Of a DNA stretch of 64,000 bases, positions 51,560 to 63,975 are shown piece after piece. Position 1 is the first letter of the stretch; each line of letters begins with the position of its first letter. Position numbers and translations under genes: made by a program. Source of the DNA: Podocnemis expansa (lineage: Eukaryota > Chordata > Testudines > Podocnemididae); assembly GCA_007922195.1 (NCBI GenBank), contig ML682232.1, positions 2,524,514 through 2,588,513 of the forward strand, read 5' to 3'. Below the pieces are notes generated by a model. The model had not been told where the DNA came from and searched no databases. It saw only the letters and a list, made by a program, of their open reading frames with translations.

Positions 51560-51754
51560 CTTATCAAATATTTCATAAAATCAGAAAATTAGAGAACTTC
51601 AGAAAAACCTGGACTAGGAAAATGTGTACTGTATATGTTATGAGTTATCTGTCCAATGAAGAACTGAGAAAGATGAAATATAATAAAGATCAATAAAGTA
51701 TTAAAAAGGAAATAGATTTATGCACTGTGGCTCCAGTCCAGAGAAGTGGTTATA

Positions 51755-51870
51755 TGCATGTTTAGCTTTAAGCACACAAGTGGTCCCATTTCCGTAGGAT
51801 TATTCACATGAGGAAAGTGACGTGCTTAAGTGACTGCATGATCTTTCTTTAGGCCTTTATTCAGGAACGT
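51755..51870. repeat. Ancient palindromic repeat relic
   Basis: The phrases gtttagctttaagcacac and gtgcttaagtgactgcatg belong to an old TTAAGCAYGTG palindromic repeat. Related pieces lie at 49551-49620 (ttaagcatgtgcccaac). The family name is unknown to me. Confidence 0.45.
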
Positions 51871-52029
51871 AGCTAAACACATTTTTAAGAGATTTTTAAT
51901 TCTTTTCGAATCAGTGTCTTGGTGCAAAGATAGCTACATATTTTTGCAAGCACTGGTTTTGATATGTTAAATGTTTATTGTCTAAAAAACACACATTAAT
52001 ACCTAATTTCACCTCATTAGACTATATTT

Positions 52030-52120
52030 TTGTTCTATGCTTGTACAGCTCTAAGCACAAAGGGATACTAGTTTCTTACTGAAGCACCTAAGTGTTACTG
52101 AAATACTAATATTACTACTA
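52030..52120 (+). repeat. Ancient LINE/SINE 3'-end relic, second copy
   Basis: Cttgtacagctctaagcaca, followed by an AT-rich tail, matches the family seen at 1160-1280. Confidence 0.5.
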
Positions 52121-52446
52121 ATAAGACCCGTCTGTTAACACATTATTAGATTAACAAAAACTTAAATTTTTTTATTTGTGTTTCTTTATTTTGAGCCATT
52201 TGTACTTTTTCCTTATCAGGGGTAAATCTTTCCCATCTTATTCATGATCACCTTGATGTTGACTGCTTGTATATCTATGCCCAGCAGATTTTGGTGTAAT
52301 GTTATTAACCTCATTTTGATGTTTGAAATAATATTAAAACAGTTTTGAGTAGGAAATATCACTTTTCCTGATAAATACCTTAGATGTTTCAGTTGCTCTT
52401 GTTTCATTTTCTGTTTATTCTGTTCACTAATCCTAGCCCTAATCTT

Positions 52447-52869
52447 TACTTCAAAAGAAGCAAGGAGTCTTGTGGCACTTTTAAAGAATACATTTATTTA
52501 TTGCATGAGCTTTAGAGGGAGAAAATCCCACTTCATCAAGTGCTTTGAAGCCGGGTGAATTTAGAGAAAGAGAGGAAAATAAATGCAGGGCACTTAAGTT
52601 ATAGTATCAAGCCAGACTGCTGCAGCAAATCAAAGCAATTGTGTGCTTTAATTTTCTGACCTGATCCTATCACTTACACTTCCCTGTGCTTATCTTCCTC
52701 CCATTCTGTAAATTCCCCATTTTCAAAGCACCTGATGAAGTGGGATTTTCTCCTACAAAAAGCTCATGCGATGAATAAATTTATTAGTCTTTAAAAGTGC
52801 CACAAGACTCCTTGCTTGTTTTGCTGAACTAGACTAACATGGCTACCGTTTTGGAACTATTCCAAAAGA
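52447..52869. mobile_element. Hairpin-family unit with long centre, 12 bp duplication
   Basis: The element spans 52459-52857. The left arm (gcaaggagtcttgtggcac) and inverted right arm (gtgccacaagactccttgc) are separated by about 190 bp of unique centre; the head lies at the right end (gaactagactaacatggcta). Flanks tacttcaaaaga (52447-52458) and tattccaaaaga (52858-52869) match at 10 of 12. The right arm keeps CTGATGA, but GAAA has become AAAA. Confidence 0.85.
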
Positions 52870-53193
52870 GACTCTTTAAACCTAATTCTAACTGAACTTA
52901 AATAACCATTAAAGACAGCTTTCTCCAGTAGAATAGTCCTTATTGTATAAATTGCTAGATACAGAGTGCAAACAGGACAATTGCCGTTTGAAAAGTCATA
53001 CTTTTGATCTTTGAATGGCTTCTTCTTAATGAACAACAATAAAAAGTCAACAGAGCACTAAGTGGAGAAAGCAGGTGAGTAATATTGGCTCTTAAAGGTG
53101 AAGCGTTCCCTCAGGTGTAACATTTGCATCAGAAAAGAAATTTGTCCTCTTGCTGCCAATGAAAGTGTCTATTTACAAAGCAGTTGCTCATAA

Positions 53194-53774
53194 TGCTGAA
53201 GCAGGGGTTAAAGTGAGGCGGAACGCTGTTCCGGGGCCCACTATTTTTAGGGGCTCAACGTTCCGGGGCCCCTAAAAATAGAACATGGAGCAGGAATGCT
53301 GCGTTCCAGGGCCCGCCATTTAAAAATAGCAGGCCCCAGAACACAGCGTTCTGGTTCCACGTTCTATTTTCAGGGGCCCGAATGCTTGGTCCCTAAAAAT
53401 ACAGGCCCTGGAGCAGCGTTCTGCCGCATTTCGGCGGGCAGGGGCAGGGGCCAGGAGCACTGCTGGGGGGCTCAAGCCCTGCCCCAAACCCCTCCCATTC
53501 CATGCCCCACCCCAGCATGGGGCCTGCAGCCTCATCTCTAGCTGTACTGCCACCCCGACCCAGAGTCTACTACCCCCACCTCCCCAGCTTTGTTGCTGCC
53601 GGTAAGTGTGGGGGCTTCCCAGCTTGTGCTGGGGGGGTATTGTGGGCAGTGGGGGTGCTAGCATTTAGGGAGAGAGGAGCTCAGGTCTGGGGGAGGCCCA
53701 CCCACATGGGGGGGGGGCATCCATATAGGAGTTTTCTGGGGCCCCCAAATTATACTTTTACCCCAGTGTTGAAA
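53194..53774. mobile_element. GC-rich hAT-type element, copy 3
   Basis: The element runs 53202-53766 (565 bp), from caggggttaaagt to acttttaccccag. Flanking 8-mers tgctgaag and tgttgaaa match at 6 of 8. The body has the same layout as copies 1 and 2. Confidence 0.87.
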
Positions 53775-54129
53775 AGATAAAAAACAAAAGTAAAATGTTT
53801 GAGGTATTCAATATCAAAAGTCACAGGGTAGTAGAGGATATTTTCACCTGCTTTGGAGGGAGGAAAACTACAGTGGATCTACTCTCTACAGATCATAGAA
53901 AGATGACAGGAGTAAATTTGGTTTCAGTAATGGCAAATGAGCAAAATTCAACATAAGGTTCTTTTTAAAAATATAGGAGACATATACTCTCAGGAGCTGC
54001 AGATCAACAAGATAAAGAGTGTTTGCAGCACATCTTCATTTTCTTCCTTTTGCATTCTTTGGGTATTTTGAAGATTTCCATTTAGCTAGATCTTAAAAAA
54101 GCTTAGGGACTTAATTTAAAACAAAAGCA

Positions 54130-54394
54130 GCTGAAGCGTATTTAGAGACTATGGGTATCTGGAAGCGGATTGCGGCAAGCATGACCTTGCCATGCTGTTG
54201 CTGGAAGCCAACCCTGGAAGTTGAGTGTCAGGGGGTGTAGGGGAAAGCTGACTGCAAGTGATTTGCAGTTGGCTTCCCCCTAATGTTTCATGGCGGCTTA
54301 GTAAATTGTCATCAGTTATGTAAGGAATTTTATGTTCCTTGCATAACCGGCAGTCGACTTCCACCGAATTTCCCCCAAATGTAGACTAGGGCTT
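54130..54394. mobile_element. Probable MITE relic
   Basis: The right side ends atgtagactagggctta, a form typical of MITE termini, and an internal inverted repeat lies at about 54316-54350. The left end is unclear. Confidence 0.4.
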
Positions 54395-54526
54395 AGACCA
54401 GTAACATTCCATATCTTAAACCAAGTCTCAGTGCAGGATTCATCAAGTTAAGATATCAAGAACACACCCTAATCACTGAGGTTTCATAGTGGTGACCAAG
54501 AATAGCAAATGGTCTGGATTTTTTCA

Positions 54527-55660
<1,134 letters not shown>

Positions 55661-56532
55661 CTAAACAAAGAGAATATGAACATTTGCACATGAGAAACAG
55701 CGTGGTGCAAAGTTCCTGTAGTTATGGGTGTAAATCTGTAGCCTGCACATTTATCTTAAAGCATATAATCTTCTGTATTCCATTCTGGATCTGTTTGGAG
55801 AGTGTGCTGTTTTCAATTTATTTGCATAAAAGCATTGGTCTAATGTAGCAGTAAGTATATCAGAAAGTGTAAATGTGTTATGTGTTCTGCCATTTTCATA
55901 ATTCATCTAATATAGCACAGATTTCTGGCATTCACTTACCCATCATGCAGCCTTGTAATGTATTAAGTGAGACAAAACAGCCTCTCTCCTAAACTGCTTA
56001 CCTTTATCTTAGTAACTATGCGTTGTAAATAAATAACTAAAACAAAAATACTTTAGGAAACTGACCAAAAAAAAAAAAACATTGTCAGAAGGTTTGGAAC
56101 AGCAACAGCAGGAACTAAAATTAAAGTTCAATGTTTTCCAGGGATGAGTGTGTAGCTTATCAGAAAAGTTCAGCTTTTTCTCATTCTGTATTCAGCTCAT
56201 CATAAAACACAGCTTGTCCATTTTAAAGCCAAAGGACACATTATTTGTTTGTACATGGGATTTTCAGCAAAATGTAATAATGTATAACTATTGAAATGAC
56301 CCATTAAAGATGATGGCTTTGTGAAAGCTATCTGAGCAATAGCTTTTCCTTTTGAAAATGGAGATTGACTTGTGATTTTAGTAGGTGAAGGCCCAGCGAT
56401 AAAATTCTGAACAGTGCACACAACTGGGTTGTGTGAATCCCAATAATGTTAATGGGCATTTCATGCCTTTCATGCTTTGTGTTGGAACACTTAACAATCC
56501 TTATCTAATCGCAAGGAAACATGCACTCAGAT

Positions 56533-57365
56533 CGGGGGTCAGCAACCTTTGCCGACCTTGTCTGGCCCTTCCCCCTAACCCTCAGCCAGTGCTGATGGCC
56601 CCCTCCGCCCAAAAAAAAAAAAAAAAAAAAAAAGGGCAGCAGCCACCACTGGAGTTGCAGAGGGGTGTTCCAGGAACACAACCAGTGGCATTGCTGGCGC
56701 TGGCAGATGGGGCACATGCCCTGAGTCTCAGCATCAGCACCCTGAGTATGACCATGAACCTAGGATGGGGCCACTGCTGCCAGTGGCACTGAGGACCCAG
56801 GGCTGGGCTGCCACCCTGTAGCAGCAGGAGCCCAATCTGTGTCCTGATGGGTGGGCTTGTACCCGGACTTTTTCTGGAAAAGCATCGCCTCTGAATGCAA
56901 CTAAAGGGAGTCACTTGTGGAAAGATACTGCTCCAAGTGGCTTCTTTTGGTGGCGTGCCTGGGGAGGGGGCCCCATGGATGCTGCGGAAAGAAGCTGCCC
57001 AGAATGACTCTTTGGCAGCGGCTGGAGCAGGGGTCCCCAGACACACTGGGGAAAGAAGCCACCTGGAGTGGCTCCTTTCTGCGGCAGTATGCCATGGAAA
57101 GGAGTTGTCCTGGGTGACTTCTCTCCATGGTGTGACTGGGGACCTCTGCCTCAGCCACCACCAAAAGGAGCTGCTGTGAGTGGCTTCTTCCTGTGGCATG
57201 TCTGGGGACTCCCACACCCCAAATGCCCTCAAAAGTAGCAGCCTGGAGTGTCTTTCAGTGGCAGAGCAGCAATTTCAGTGGTACTGCAGGGAGCACCCGT
57301 ATGCTGCTCCAAGTGGTCTCATGTGCCACTGTTGATATGCATGGTGGGGATTGCCCACCCCAAAT
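56533..57365. mobile_element. hAT-like element with minisatellite core
   Basis: The left end cgggggtcagcaacctttg and the right end read inverted (ggggtgggcaatcccc) are loosely paired. Inside are a poly-A run (56611-56632) and a degenerate array with a period of about 60 bp at 56918-57262. Duplications are not clear. A 216-codon minus-strand frame comes from the array and is not a gene. Confidence 0.6.
56918..57262. repeat. Degenerate ~60 bp minisatellite
   Basis: About six units share ggaaagaagctgc, gagtggcttctttc and tgtctggggac. Spacing is 55-65 bp. Confidence 0.75.
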
Positions 57366-58020
57366 TACACCATCAGAATACGTAAAGTCTACAGAACATT
57401 GGGAGAAGCAACATCTGATAGCCATCAACATATTGTCTGACCTCTATAGCACTTCTGAAATATGCAATGATGTGACCATGGTATAATTTCCATCTCGCTC
57501 GCTGTCTCTTATATCAGCGAAGTACTAAGCTACACATAAAGCCTCTGATCTGGCACAGTTTCCCTTAAGGAGTCGACACAAGGGGATATTTCTGCCATGT
57601 TATAAAGCTGCACTGAAATACTCAGTCAGGGAAATCTATCCCAGATGCAGGCTTGAGGAGCTGAATTTGGGATGTTCTTTTTGATGAACAGTGTACAGCT
57701 ATCCACTAACAAGCAGCTTGACCCAGAGGACTTCAGAAATGAGAAAAATCATCTTAAATTTTGCCTGTAAGTCAATTGTTTGAAAACAGAGCCCCTGTCT
57801 TAATACTGTCTTTCTGCCCATCTGTTGAGCCATGAATTGGATTGAAATTTGCGTCAAAGGTAAATTGGTATTAACATCAGAGAGCAGACTTAATCTGCCC
57901 CTTGAAGCTGAGGATAAAAAAAAAAAATAAACAACATTCTGATCACTAGCAAAATGGAAACAAGGAAAAGAAAATCGAGGTTGAAAAAATGCAACAAAAC
58001 TTTACATTTCAAAAGCTGGA

Positions 58021-58140
58021 TCAAATCAAATCAAATCAAATCAAATCATAGGGCTGGAAGGGACCTCGTGAGATCATTGAGTCCAACCCCCTGGGGATTG
58101 AACCTAGGACCTTCTGCATGTTAAGCAGAGGTGCTTAAAA
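58021..58140 (-). mobile_element. tRNA-derived SINE with CR1-like tail (5'-truncated)
   Basis: On the minus strand: a tRNA 3' half with the anticodon arm TCTGC-TTAACAT-GCAGA and a T-arm-like GGTTCAATCC, then a CR1-type 3' end (ggtcccttccagccctatg) and a pentanucleotide tail of about five TTTGA units. This is the plan of the tortoise tRNA/CR1 SINEs mobilised by CR1 machinery. The tRNA 5' half with its A box is not recognised. It is not a tRNA gene. Confidence 0.82.
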
Positions 58141-58369
58141 CATCTGATAAATGATTGAACATTGAAACAGTAGAGTGCCATTTTAACAGAAGTATAAGAG
58201 CCAGAAAGATAAGATTTAACAAACCATCAACGTACTTCTAAAATTAGAAACTGAATAAACATGCCTAAGTTCCATCCCTAGAATATATGGTAATGTATTA
58301 CATAACAATAGTAAGATAGTCAGATCATACTTTTCATCTATAAATATAACAGGAGTACACAATTATTAG

Positions 58370-58440
58370 TATTGCTATTTCCCTTTTATAGAGAGGAAAA
58401 CTGAGGTGCACTGAGTTTGAATCTCAGTTTCCCCACCCTC
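58370..58440 (-). repeat. MIR SINE relic
   Basis: Tttatagagaggaaaactga and ggtgcactgag resemble the antisense MIR phrase before the core. Confidence 0.45.
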
Positions 58441-59509
58441 ACAACTGTGGTTCGGATCCAATAAACATTTATCATCCAATAGACATTTATCATCACGATT
58501 AGCTCCACCAGCCTCAACATATTTTAAAACAACAACAATGAAAGGAAATATAAAAATATATTCTGAATATTTATTTATGGATGCAATAATTAAGTCCTGA
58601 TTATTTTTTGGAAACATTACAAGTAAAATTATAAGAGGCCTTCAGTAAAATGTTAAAGGGGGTTACAAAATGTCTTAATGTTAGTAAAAGCTATCCCAGG
58701 AAGATATGAGAGTTAATAACCAGATATGCAGAATGCAGCATCAGGGCCTTGCAATGCCTCCAGGATTCAGCAACAGTAAGGAAAATCATTCTTTCACAAG
58801 ATTGCTATGCAAAGTTAGTTTAATAGATAGCAGTGCTACATCGTAAAGGTGCTGGTTTGCATTTCATGCACAGACAGACAATTTCAATTATGGATTTAAG
58901 CATGTAAAACCCTTCATGGAGAAAATTTGTAATAATTTTGTACACAATACAGTTGTGAATCTTAATTTGATTTATTGTATACTGTGGAAAAATGCCTGGA
59001 GTGAGTTTTCTTTACAAAGAAATAAACATTGTTTCAAGCAAAGACTGAAATTATTTTGTTGTCCATGGTGTGCTAATTGTGGTATCTGTTGGTAAACAAA
59101 CAAAAAACCCAACAACCTAGGATTAGTCATTTTTTGGTTTAGTAGACAAATTTTATTATTTGGAAATAATGTCCTTGCAAATCACTCAGAAAGGGACATG
59201 TTTTCATTAACACTTAGTTTTGGAGAGGGGCCTTAAGGCTCCTGATGATGCTTCAATGCAACTGCAGTTTGTACTTTATTAATATTAATTGTGTTTAATA
59301 TTTAATTAAACTCAAATTTATTTAAGTGGGTGTTAATAAATAGTAGTTTAGAAATCATTAGGATGTGTTTTTGCATTTGATAATGAATCAGAGAATTATT
59401 CCTAGAAATGGTTGACATACAAATAATAAAATGGATAGCTGTGTTAGTCTAGTCCAGTGAAAAAACAACAAGGAGTTGTGTGGCACTTGAAGACTAAGAT
59501 TTATTTTTT

Positions 59510-59550
59510 GCATGAGCTTTCATGGGAGAAGATCCCACTTCCTCAGATGC
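59510..59550 (-). ncRNA. Hammerhead-ribozyme-like motif (left arm)
   Basis: Minus strand: GCAT, CTGAGGA, A, GTGGGA/TCCCAT stem, GAAA/AGCT, C, ATGC, the same as at 10260 except for one wobble pair. Confidence 0.45.
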
Positions 59551-59654
59551 TTCAGAGATGGGTGAACTTACAGAAAGGAATGAAACTAAATGCAAGGGGG
59601 TCCTATGCATAGGATCCTATGTTTTACACCCCCTTGCATTTAGTTTCATTCCTT

Positions 59655-60054
59655 NNNNNNNNNNNNNNNNNNNNNNNNNNNNNNNNNNNNNNNNNNNNNN
59701 NNNNNNNNNNNNNNNNNNNNNNNNNNNNNNNNNNNNNNNNNNNNNNNNNNNNNNNNNNNNNNNNNNNNNNNNNNNNNNNNNNNNNNNNNNNNNNNNNNNN
59801 NNNNNNNNNNNNNNNNNNNNNNNNNNNNNNNNNNNNNNNNNNNNNNNNNNNNNNNNNNNNNNNNNNNNNNNNNNNNNNNNNNNNNNNNNNNNNNNNNNNN
59901 NNNNNNNNNNNNNNNNNNNNNNNNNNNNNNNNNNNNNNNNNNNNNNNNNNNNNNNNNNNNNNNNNNNNNNNNNNNNNNNNNNNNNNNNNNNNNNNNNNNN
60001 NNNNNNNNNNNNNNNNNNNNNNNNNNNNNNNNNNNNNNNNNNNNNNNNNNNNNN
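59655..60054. other. Assembly gap (400 N)
   Basis: Exactly 400 N. The flanking arms indicate that the true missing sequence is short (see findings). Confidence 0.99.
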
Positions 60055-60057
60055 GAA

Positions 60058-60098
60058 GCATCTGAGGAAGTGGGATCTTCTCCCATGAAAGCTCATGC
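60058..60098 (+). ncRNA. Hammerhead-ribozyme-like motif (right arm)
   Basis: Plus-strand mirror of the left-arm motif. Because the arms are inverted, a transcript from either strand carries one ribozyme-like sense copy and one antisense copy. Confidence 0.45.
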
Positions 60099-60479
60099 AA
60101 AAAATAAATCTTAGTCTTCAAGTGCCACACAACTCCTTGTTGTTTATACAAATAATAGCAATGCAAACTGGAAAATAAAATTGAATTTTTAATATACTAA
60201 TTATTCAGGTCTAAACTGTATTTATGCCCCTGCTCTGACTACCCACCACTTGAGTAGAAGTGTAAGAGTGGAAGCAGGCTCCCCAGAATTACTCCTCTCC
60301 CTTTCTTCCTACACTTTCCCAGAAGTGGAAGTTGGAGAAATAAGTGGATCTTTAGTTCTACCACCTCTAAAGCACTGGGCAGTACATTCTGTGCCAAACA
60401 ACACAGCACAAACAGCACAGGTTATTCCATCCCTGGAGCTGCTAGGGACCCAAGTGAGTGTGGCAAATTATTAGCACCT

Positions 60480-61100
60480 TCCGGTGGTGGGTCTCACACT
60501 CTGCTGGCTAGTGGGTCAGGATGGCCCCAGTCCTCCTTGTTCTTTGCCTTTGGGGTGCCTCTGTTGGCATCACCCCTGGAGAGGGAGAGGGTGTGGGACC
60601 CAGGTCCACCCTCTAGTCCAGGTCCCAGTCCAGAGGCCCTATGATATGCAGCTATGCACTGCCAACCAAGTCCCAGTTCTGCAACTCTTTCCCCTGGCTG
60701 CTTTCCCCCTCCTCTGCCCCTTTAGGGTTCTTGCACCCAGTATCCCCTTCTGCTGCCTTTCCTTTCTCTACTCTCTGTTTCCACTTAGTCTGTCCACCTC
60801 TTCTCTTTCTCAGTTACCTCCTATATGTTCTGCCCTGCTACTCATTCTCCAGTCTGTACAGCTTCTGTTTGGGGCAGGGAGGCTTTCATTATACACCTGG
60901 CTGCTTCTTAATTGCTCTCAGGTGCTCCCAGTTATCCTGCAGTAACCCTGGTTAATGGCTAGGATACACAGCCTTCAACATCCTGGGGCTTATATACCTC
61001 CCTTCCTCTGCTCTGTGCCTACCAGCTGACCTTAATAGCTCACAAGAGTCATGATCTCCCTCCTGAACTGCTTTGCAATTTTCTAAGGGCAGAGAACACA
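60480..61100 (-). mobile_element. LTR-retroelement-derived block (antisense)
   Basis: Phrases such as gggacccaggtccaccctct, ggtcccagtccagaggccct and cttcttaattgctctcaggt, with a tatata near 60993, resemble a gypsy-type LTR region of turtles. Ends and duplications were not found. The open frames (60484-60945, for example) are C/T-rich and non-coding. Confidence 0.5.
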
Positions 61101-61110
61101 TAGTCTCATG

Positions 61111-62127
61111 ATCTTGTCCAGGGATGGCCAAACTTATGGAACTCAAGAGCCATACAAGTCAATTATTAAACCTTCGGGAGCTGCACTGAGGCACATAACC
61201 ACATATTTTTACCTACTCCAAAATTACTAAGCTTAAAATTCATTGCGTACTTTATCATAAAAACAGGACACATATTGATCCTACTAACGTCAGAGTCTAA
61301 TAATTACTTAAGGTTACCATGAAAACTAGATGTAGAACACTGCAGGCTTGTGGCAAGGTTTTTAAAATCTGGCCAGTAACTTGTCAATGCAGTAGGTAAA
61401 AGCTCTCTCAGATGTTGATCTCTAAGTATTGCACGATGTTTTGAATATCACTGTGGAATACAGTGCTTCACAGCAGTAAGTTGTGCCAAAAATTCAAAGT
61501 AATATACATTCAGTTTTAAACTTTTCTCCTTTGTACTTTCATTTCTCAGTATTCCACATCATGTTTAGGACTTGTAAAACATGATTTTATTTTAACAACA
61601 AGCAAGCTGCATTAGGCCCTGTGAGAAAATCTAAACATGCCGGGGCTTCTCCAACCATGCTGCGCTTCCCTCCCCTACCCCTGTTGCCACTTCCCTGCAG
61701 TCTCTTACCATGCTGCTCCTTCTCTGCACTCCTCAAGCATGCCACACTTCCACCCACCCCGACCCTGACCATACTGACCTTCCCTGGAGGCTTTGGCCAC
61801 ACTACCCCTTCCCTGCCGGTTCTGATCATGCTGCCCCTTCCCTGCAGTCCCTGACCACGTTTTCCTTCCCAGTTGGCTGGACCATGCTGCTTCTTCCCTG
61901 CAGTCTCTGACCATGCTGCCTTTCCCTGCTGGCAGTGACCATTCCCCGCTTTTCTGCTGGCTCTTACCATGCTGCTGCCTCTCTGCGGTCCCCGACTATT
62001 GCTCACTTCTCGCCCCTGTCTCCCATCATGCTGCCCTTCCCTGCTGTGCTCTTTGGGGAGCCACAATTTTTCTTGGAAGAGCCGCATGCGGCTTGCGAGC
62101 TGCAGTTTTGCCATGCTTGATCTTGTC
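61111..62127. mobile_element. hAT-type element, 1,001 bp, perfect 8 bp duplication
   Basis: The element (61119-62119) starts cagggatggccaaacttat and ends cagttttgccatgcttg, with the hallmark gagccgcatgcggcttg near its end. A perfect duplication, atcttgtc, lies at 61111-61118 and 62120-62127. No transposase is left; the interior holds the minisatellite described next. Confidence 0.92.
61650..62045. repeat. Minisatellite inside hAT element
   Basis: Repeated units of roughly 28-35 bp share accatgctgc, ccttccctgcagtc and tctgacc. It gives several overlapping spurious frames on both strands (for example 61587-62114). Confidence 0.85.
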
Positions 62128-62366
62128 CATCATACTCAGCCCACTCTAATTCCATATTGAGTTTTCAACATCTAAAAATGACTCTTGCTAAGCCAGTTTT
62201 CTTGTCTTAGGTAGCGAATTAACCTATTTAAAATAACCGTACCAGGAATCTAACGTTAGAGACATTTGCACAGTCTAATTCCAGTGATTCCAAACAGAAA
62301 AATCATCTTTAACTTCATTTTCCCTGTACAGGACTGGCACACTTAGATCATTTAGGTTTTGCAATA

Positions 62367-62557
62367 GTCATGTCCAGGGATGGCTGAACCATATAAGTGA
62401 ACTAGACAGTTGCCTGGGATACCAAGTGAAAAGGAAGTGATTTTTTTCCCCACTATTTAAATATTCATATGTTATCTCTTATAACATGTGGAGGGGGGCA
62501 TCAAAGTCATAGTTCACCTAGGGCACCAAAAACCCTCGGGCCAGCCCTGGTCATGTC
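62367..62557. mobile_element. 175 bp hAT-type MITE, perfect 8 bp duplication
   Basis: The element (62375-62549) has termini cagggatggc and gccagccctg, flanked by gtcatgtc at 62367-62374 and 62550-62557. Confidence 0.92.
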
Positions 62558-63546
62558 ATAATACCATGTACTGCTCCAAAAGATTGAAATTCAGGAAGAG
62601 AGCTCAGTAGTGAACCTGAAGCAATATGTGTAATCTTTAGTCTCTTGGATGAAAGTTTATTCCAAGTGCTTTCCCTAATGATGGAGACAAAGGAAAGACA
62701 CTCACTCTGAATTCCTATTATATATGTAGAATTATTCCTGTAACTAGTTAGAGGGAAATTCCTGTGTTTGATGGCAACAAACTCTTTTGAAAAGAGGCTG
62801 AATCTCAGTTACAACGTTTCTCTATTACTGAGTTATGCAAAATTAGAAAGAGACTTCTTTAAAAAAAGAAAATTAGAACAAGTATTCTCATGCTAATAGT
62901 CCTAAAGGTTCTAGTCAAAGCAAGATCCATGGAGTCCAAGTAGGTCCATTGAAGACAATATCCCAGCTGACGACCTGGCCTATCGATATAATATAAAGTT
63001 GCAATAATTGTGAGCTTCTCTCTCAAATCAAAACAAGATCTTTTGATGTGAATGTCATTGAAAATGTCACTAATAATGTTCATGCCATACTCCATCAACC
63101 TTTATGTATGAAGGAGTTTAAATAAGATATGACCAAAGTATGTAGTATACACATGTTAATTTATCAAGACAACTTAGGGCAAAATTTTCAAAAGCATCTA
63201 AGTAACATTTTCAGAAGTGACTAAAGCTACTCCTAAACTCAGGGAGTACTGTGTAGACATAATCACACTGTCTTTCATTGAACTAGAATGCTTTAAACAT
63301 CATTTCACAGCCATAACAGCACAGGCAGCACTCAATAGTGACACAAACCCCTCTGGGCCCTGTGGGTTCATACATGGGGTAACTAGCCCACACTGCTGCT
63401 TGCTGCTTCTCTTGGTACTGTCGCTACACCACTAGATTTAATATGTTAGCACAATGAGATCTAATACAATATGTTTGCATAAGCTGGGAATCACAATCCT
63501 AGCTCCGAGTGTCGATACAGCCTCAGACACTTTTGAAAGTATTATT

Positions 63547-63975
63547 GGGTATGTCCACAGTGGTTTCTTATTTTGAAACAACAGAGGTTGCTTCAAAATA
63601 AGAAGTGGAATGTCCACACGACGCACGGTTATTTCAAAATAACGGGACCTGTTGTTTCAAAATAACGGCCGTCATTTTGAAACCGTTAAAACTCGCATCT
63701 AATCAAAATAGCCGTTGTTTCAAAATGGCTGTTTCAAAACAAAGGCATTCGGACACATTGTTTCAAAACAACACCATTGTTTCGAAACAACTGTTTTGAA
63801 ACAGCGTGTCCGAATGGCCTTGTTTCAAAATAACCATTTCGAAACAACGGCTATTTCGAAAGCAGGCTTTCCCTTAATTCGAATTAACAAACTGTTAATT
63901 TGAATAAACTTATTTCGAAATAACTCATTTCGAAATGGGTTATTTTGAAATAATGATGTATGTGTGGACATAGCC
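63547..63975. mobile_element. TTTCGAAA-palindrome MITE, copy 2
   Basis: Terminal inverted repeats gggtatgtccaca and ggctatgtccaca bound 429 bp made mostly of TTATTTCGAAATAA-like palindromes. It is related in order and sequence to 17314-17705. The flanking trinucleotides att/atc are only a weak duplication. Confidence 0.8.

Larger units (their letters stand above)
59417..60157. mobile_element. Hairpin-family unit, long palindrome, perfect 12 bp duplication, contains assembly gap
   Basis: The element runs 59429-60145: a head (ggatagctgtgttagtctag), a left arm 59461-59601 (aacaacaaggagttgtgtgg onward), a ~25 bp turn-around, and an inverted right arm that starts at about 59627, is broken by Ns, and ends ccacacaactccttgttg. 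Identical flanks atacaaataata lie at 59417-59428 and 60146-60157. It is the longest and least diverged hairpin here. Confidence 0.92.

Noticed and set aside
55939..55995. Possible UNC13C exon before a good gtaagt donor
   Set aside because: The phase needed to join the next exon reads through a TGA, and the alternative peptide does not resemble UNC13.
56582..57232. 216-codon minus-strand open frame
   Set aside because: It lies in a degenerate minisatellite inside a hAT-like element, and parallel frames exist on the other strand.
58090..58140. tRNA gene
   Set aside because: Only the 3' half is present and it is fused to a CR1-like tail with a simple repeat, so it is a SINE.
59522..60166. Long frames across the N stretch on both strands
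   Set aside because: They are artefacts of translating 400 unknown bases.
61587..62114. 175-codon minus-strand open frame
   Set aside because: It coincides with the minisatellite of a hAT element with perfect 8 bp duplications; repetitive composition, no domain.
62859..63098. 79-codon minus-strand frame with protein-like composition
   Set aside because: No recognisable family, no splice context to UNC13C; possibly a decayed element or chance.
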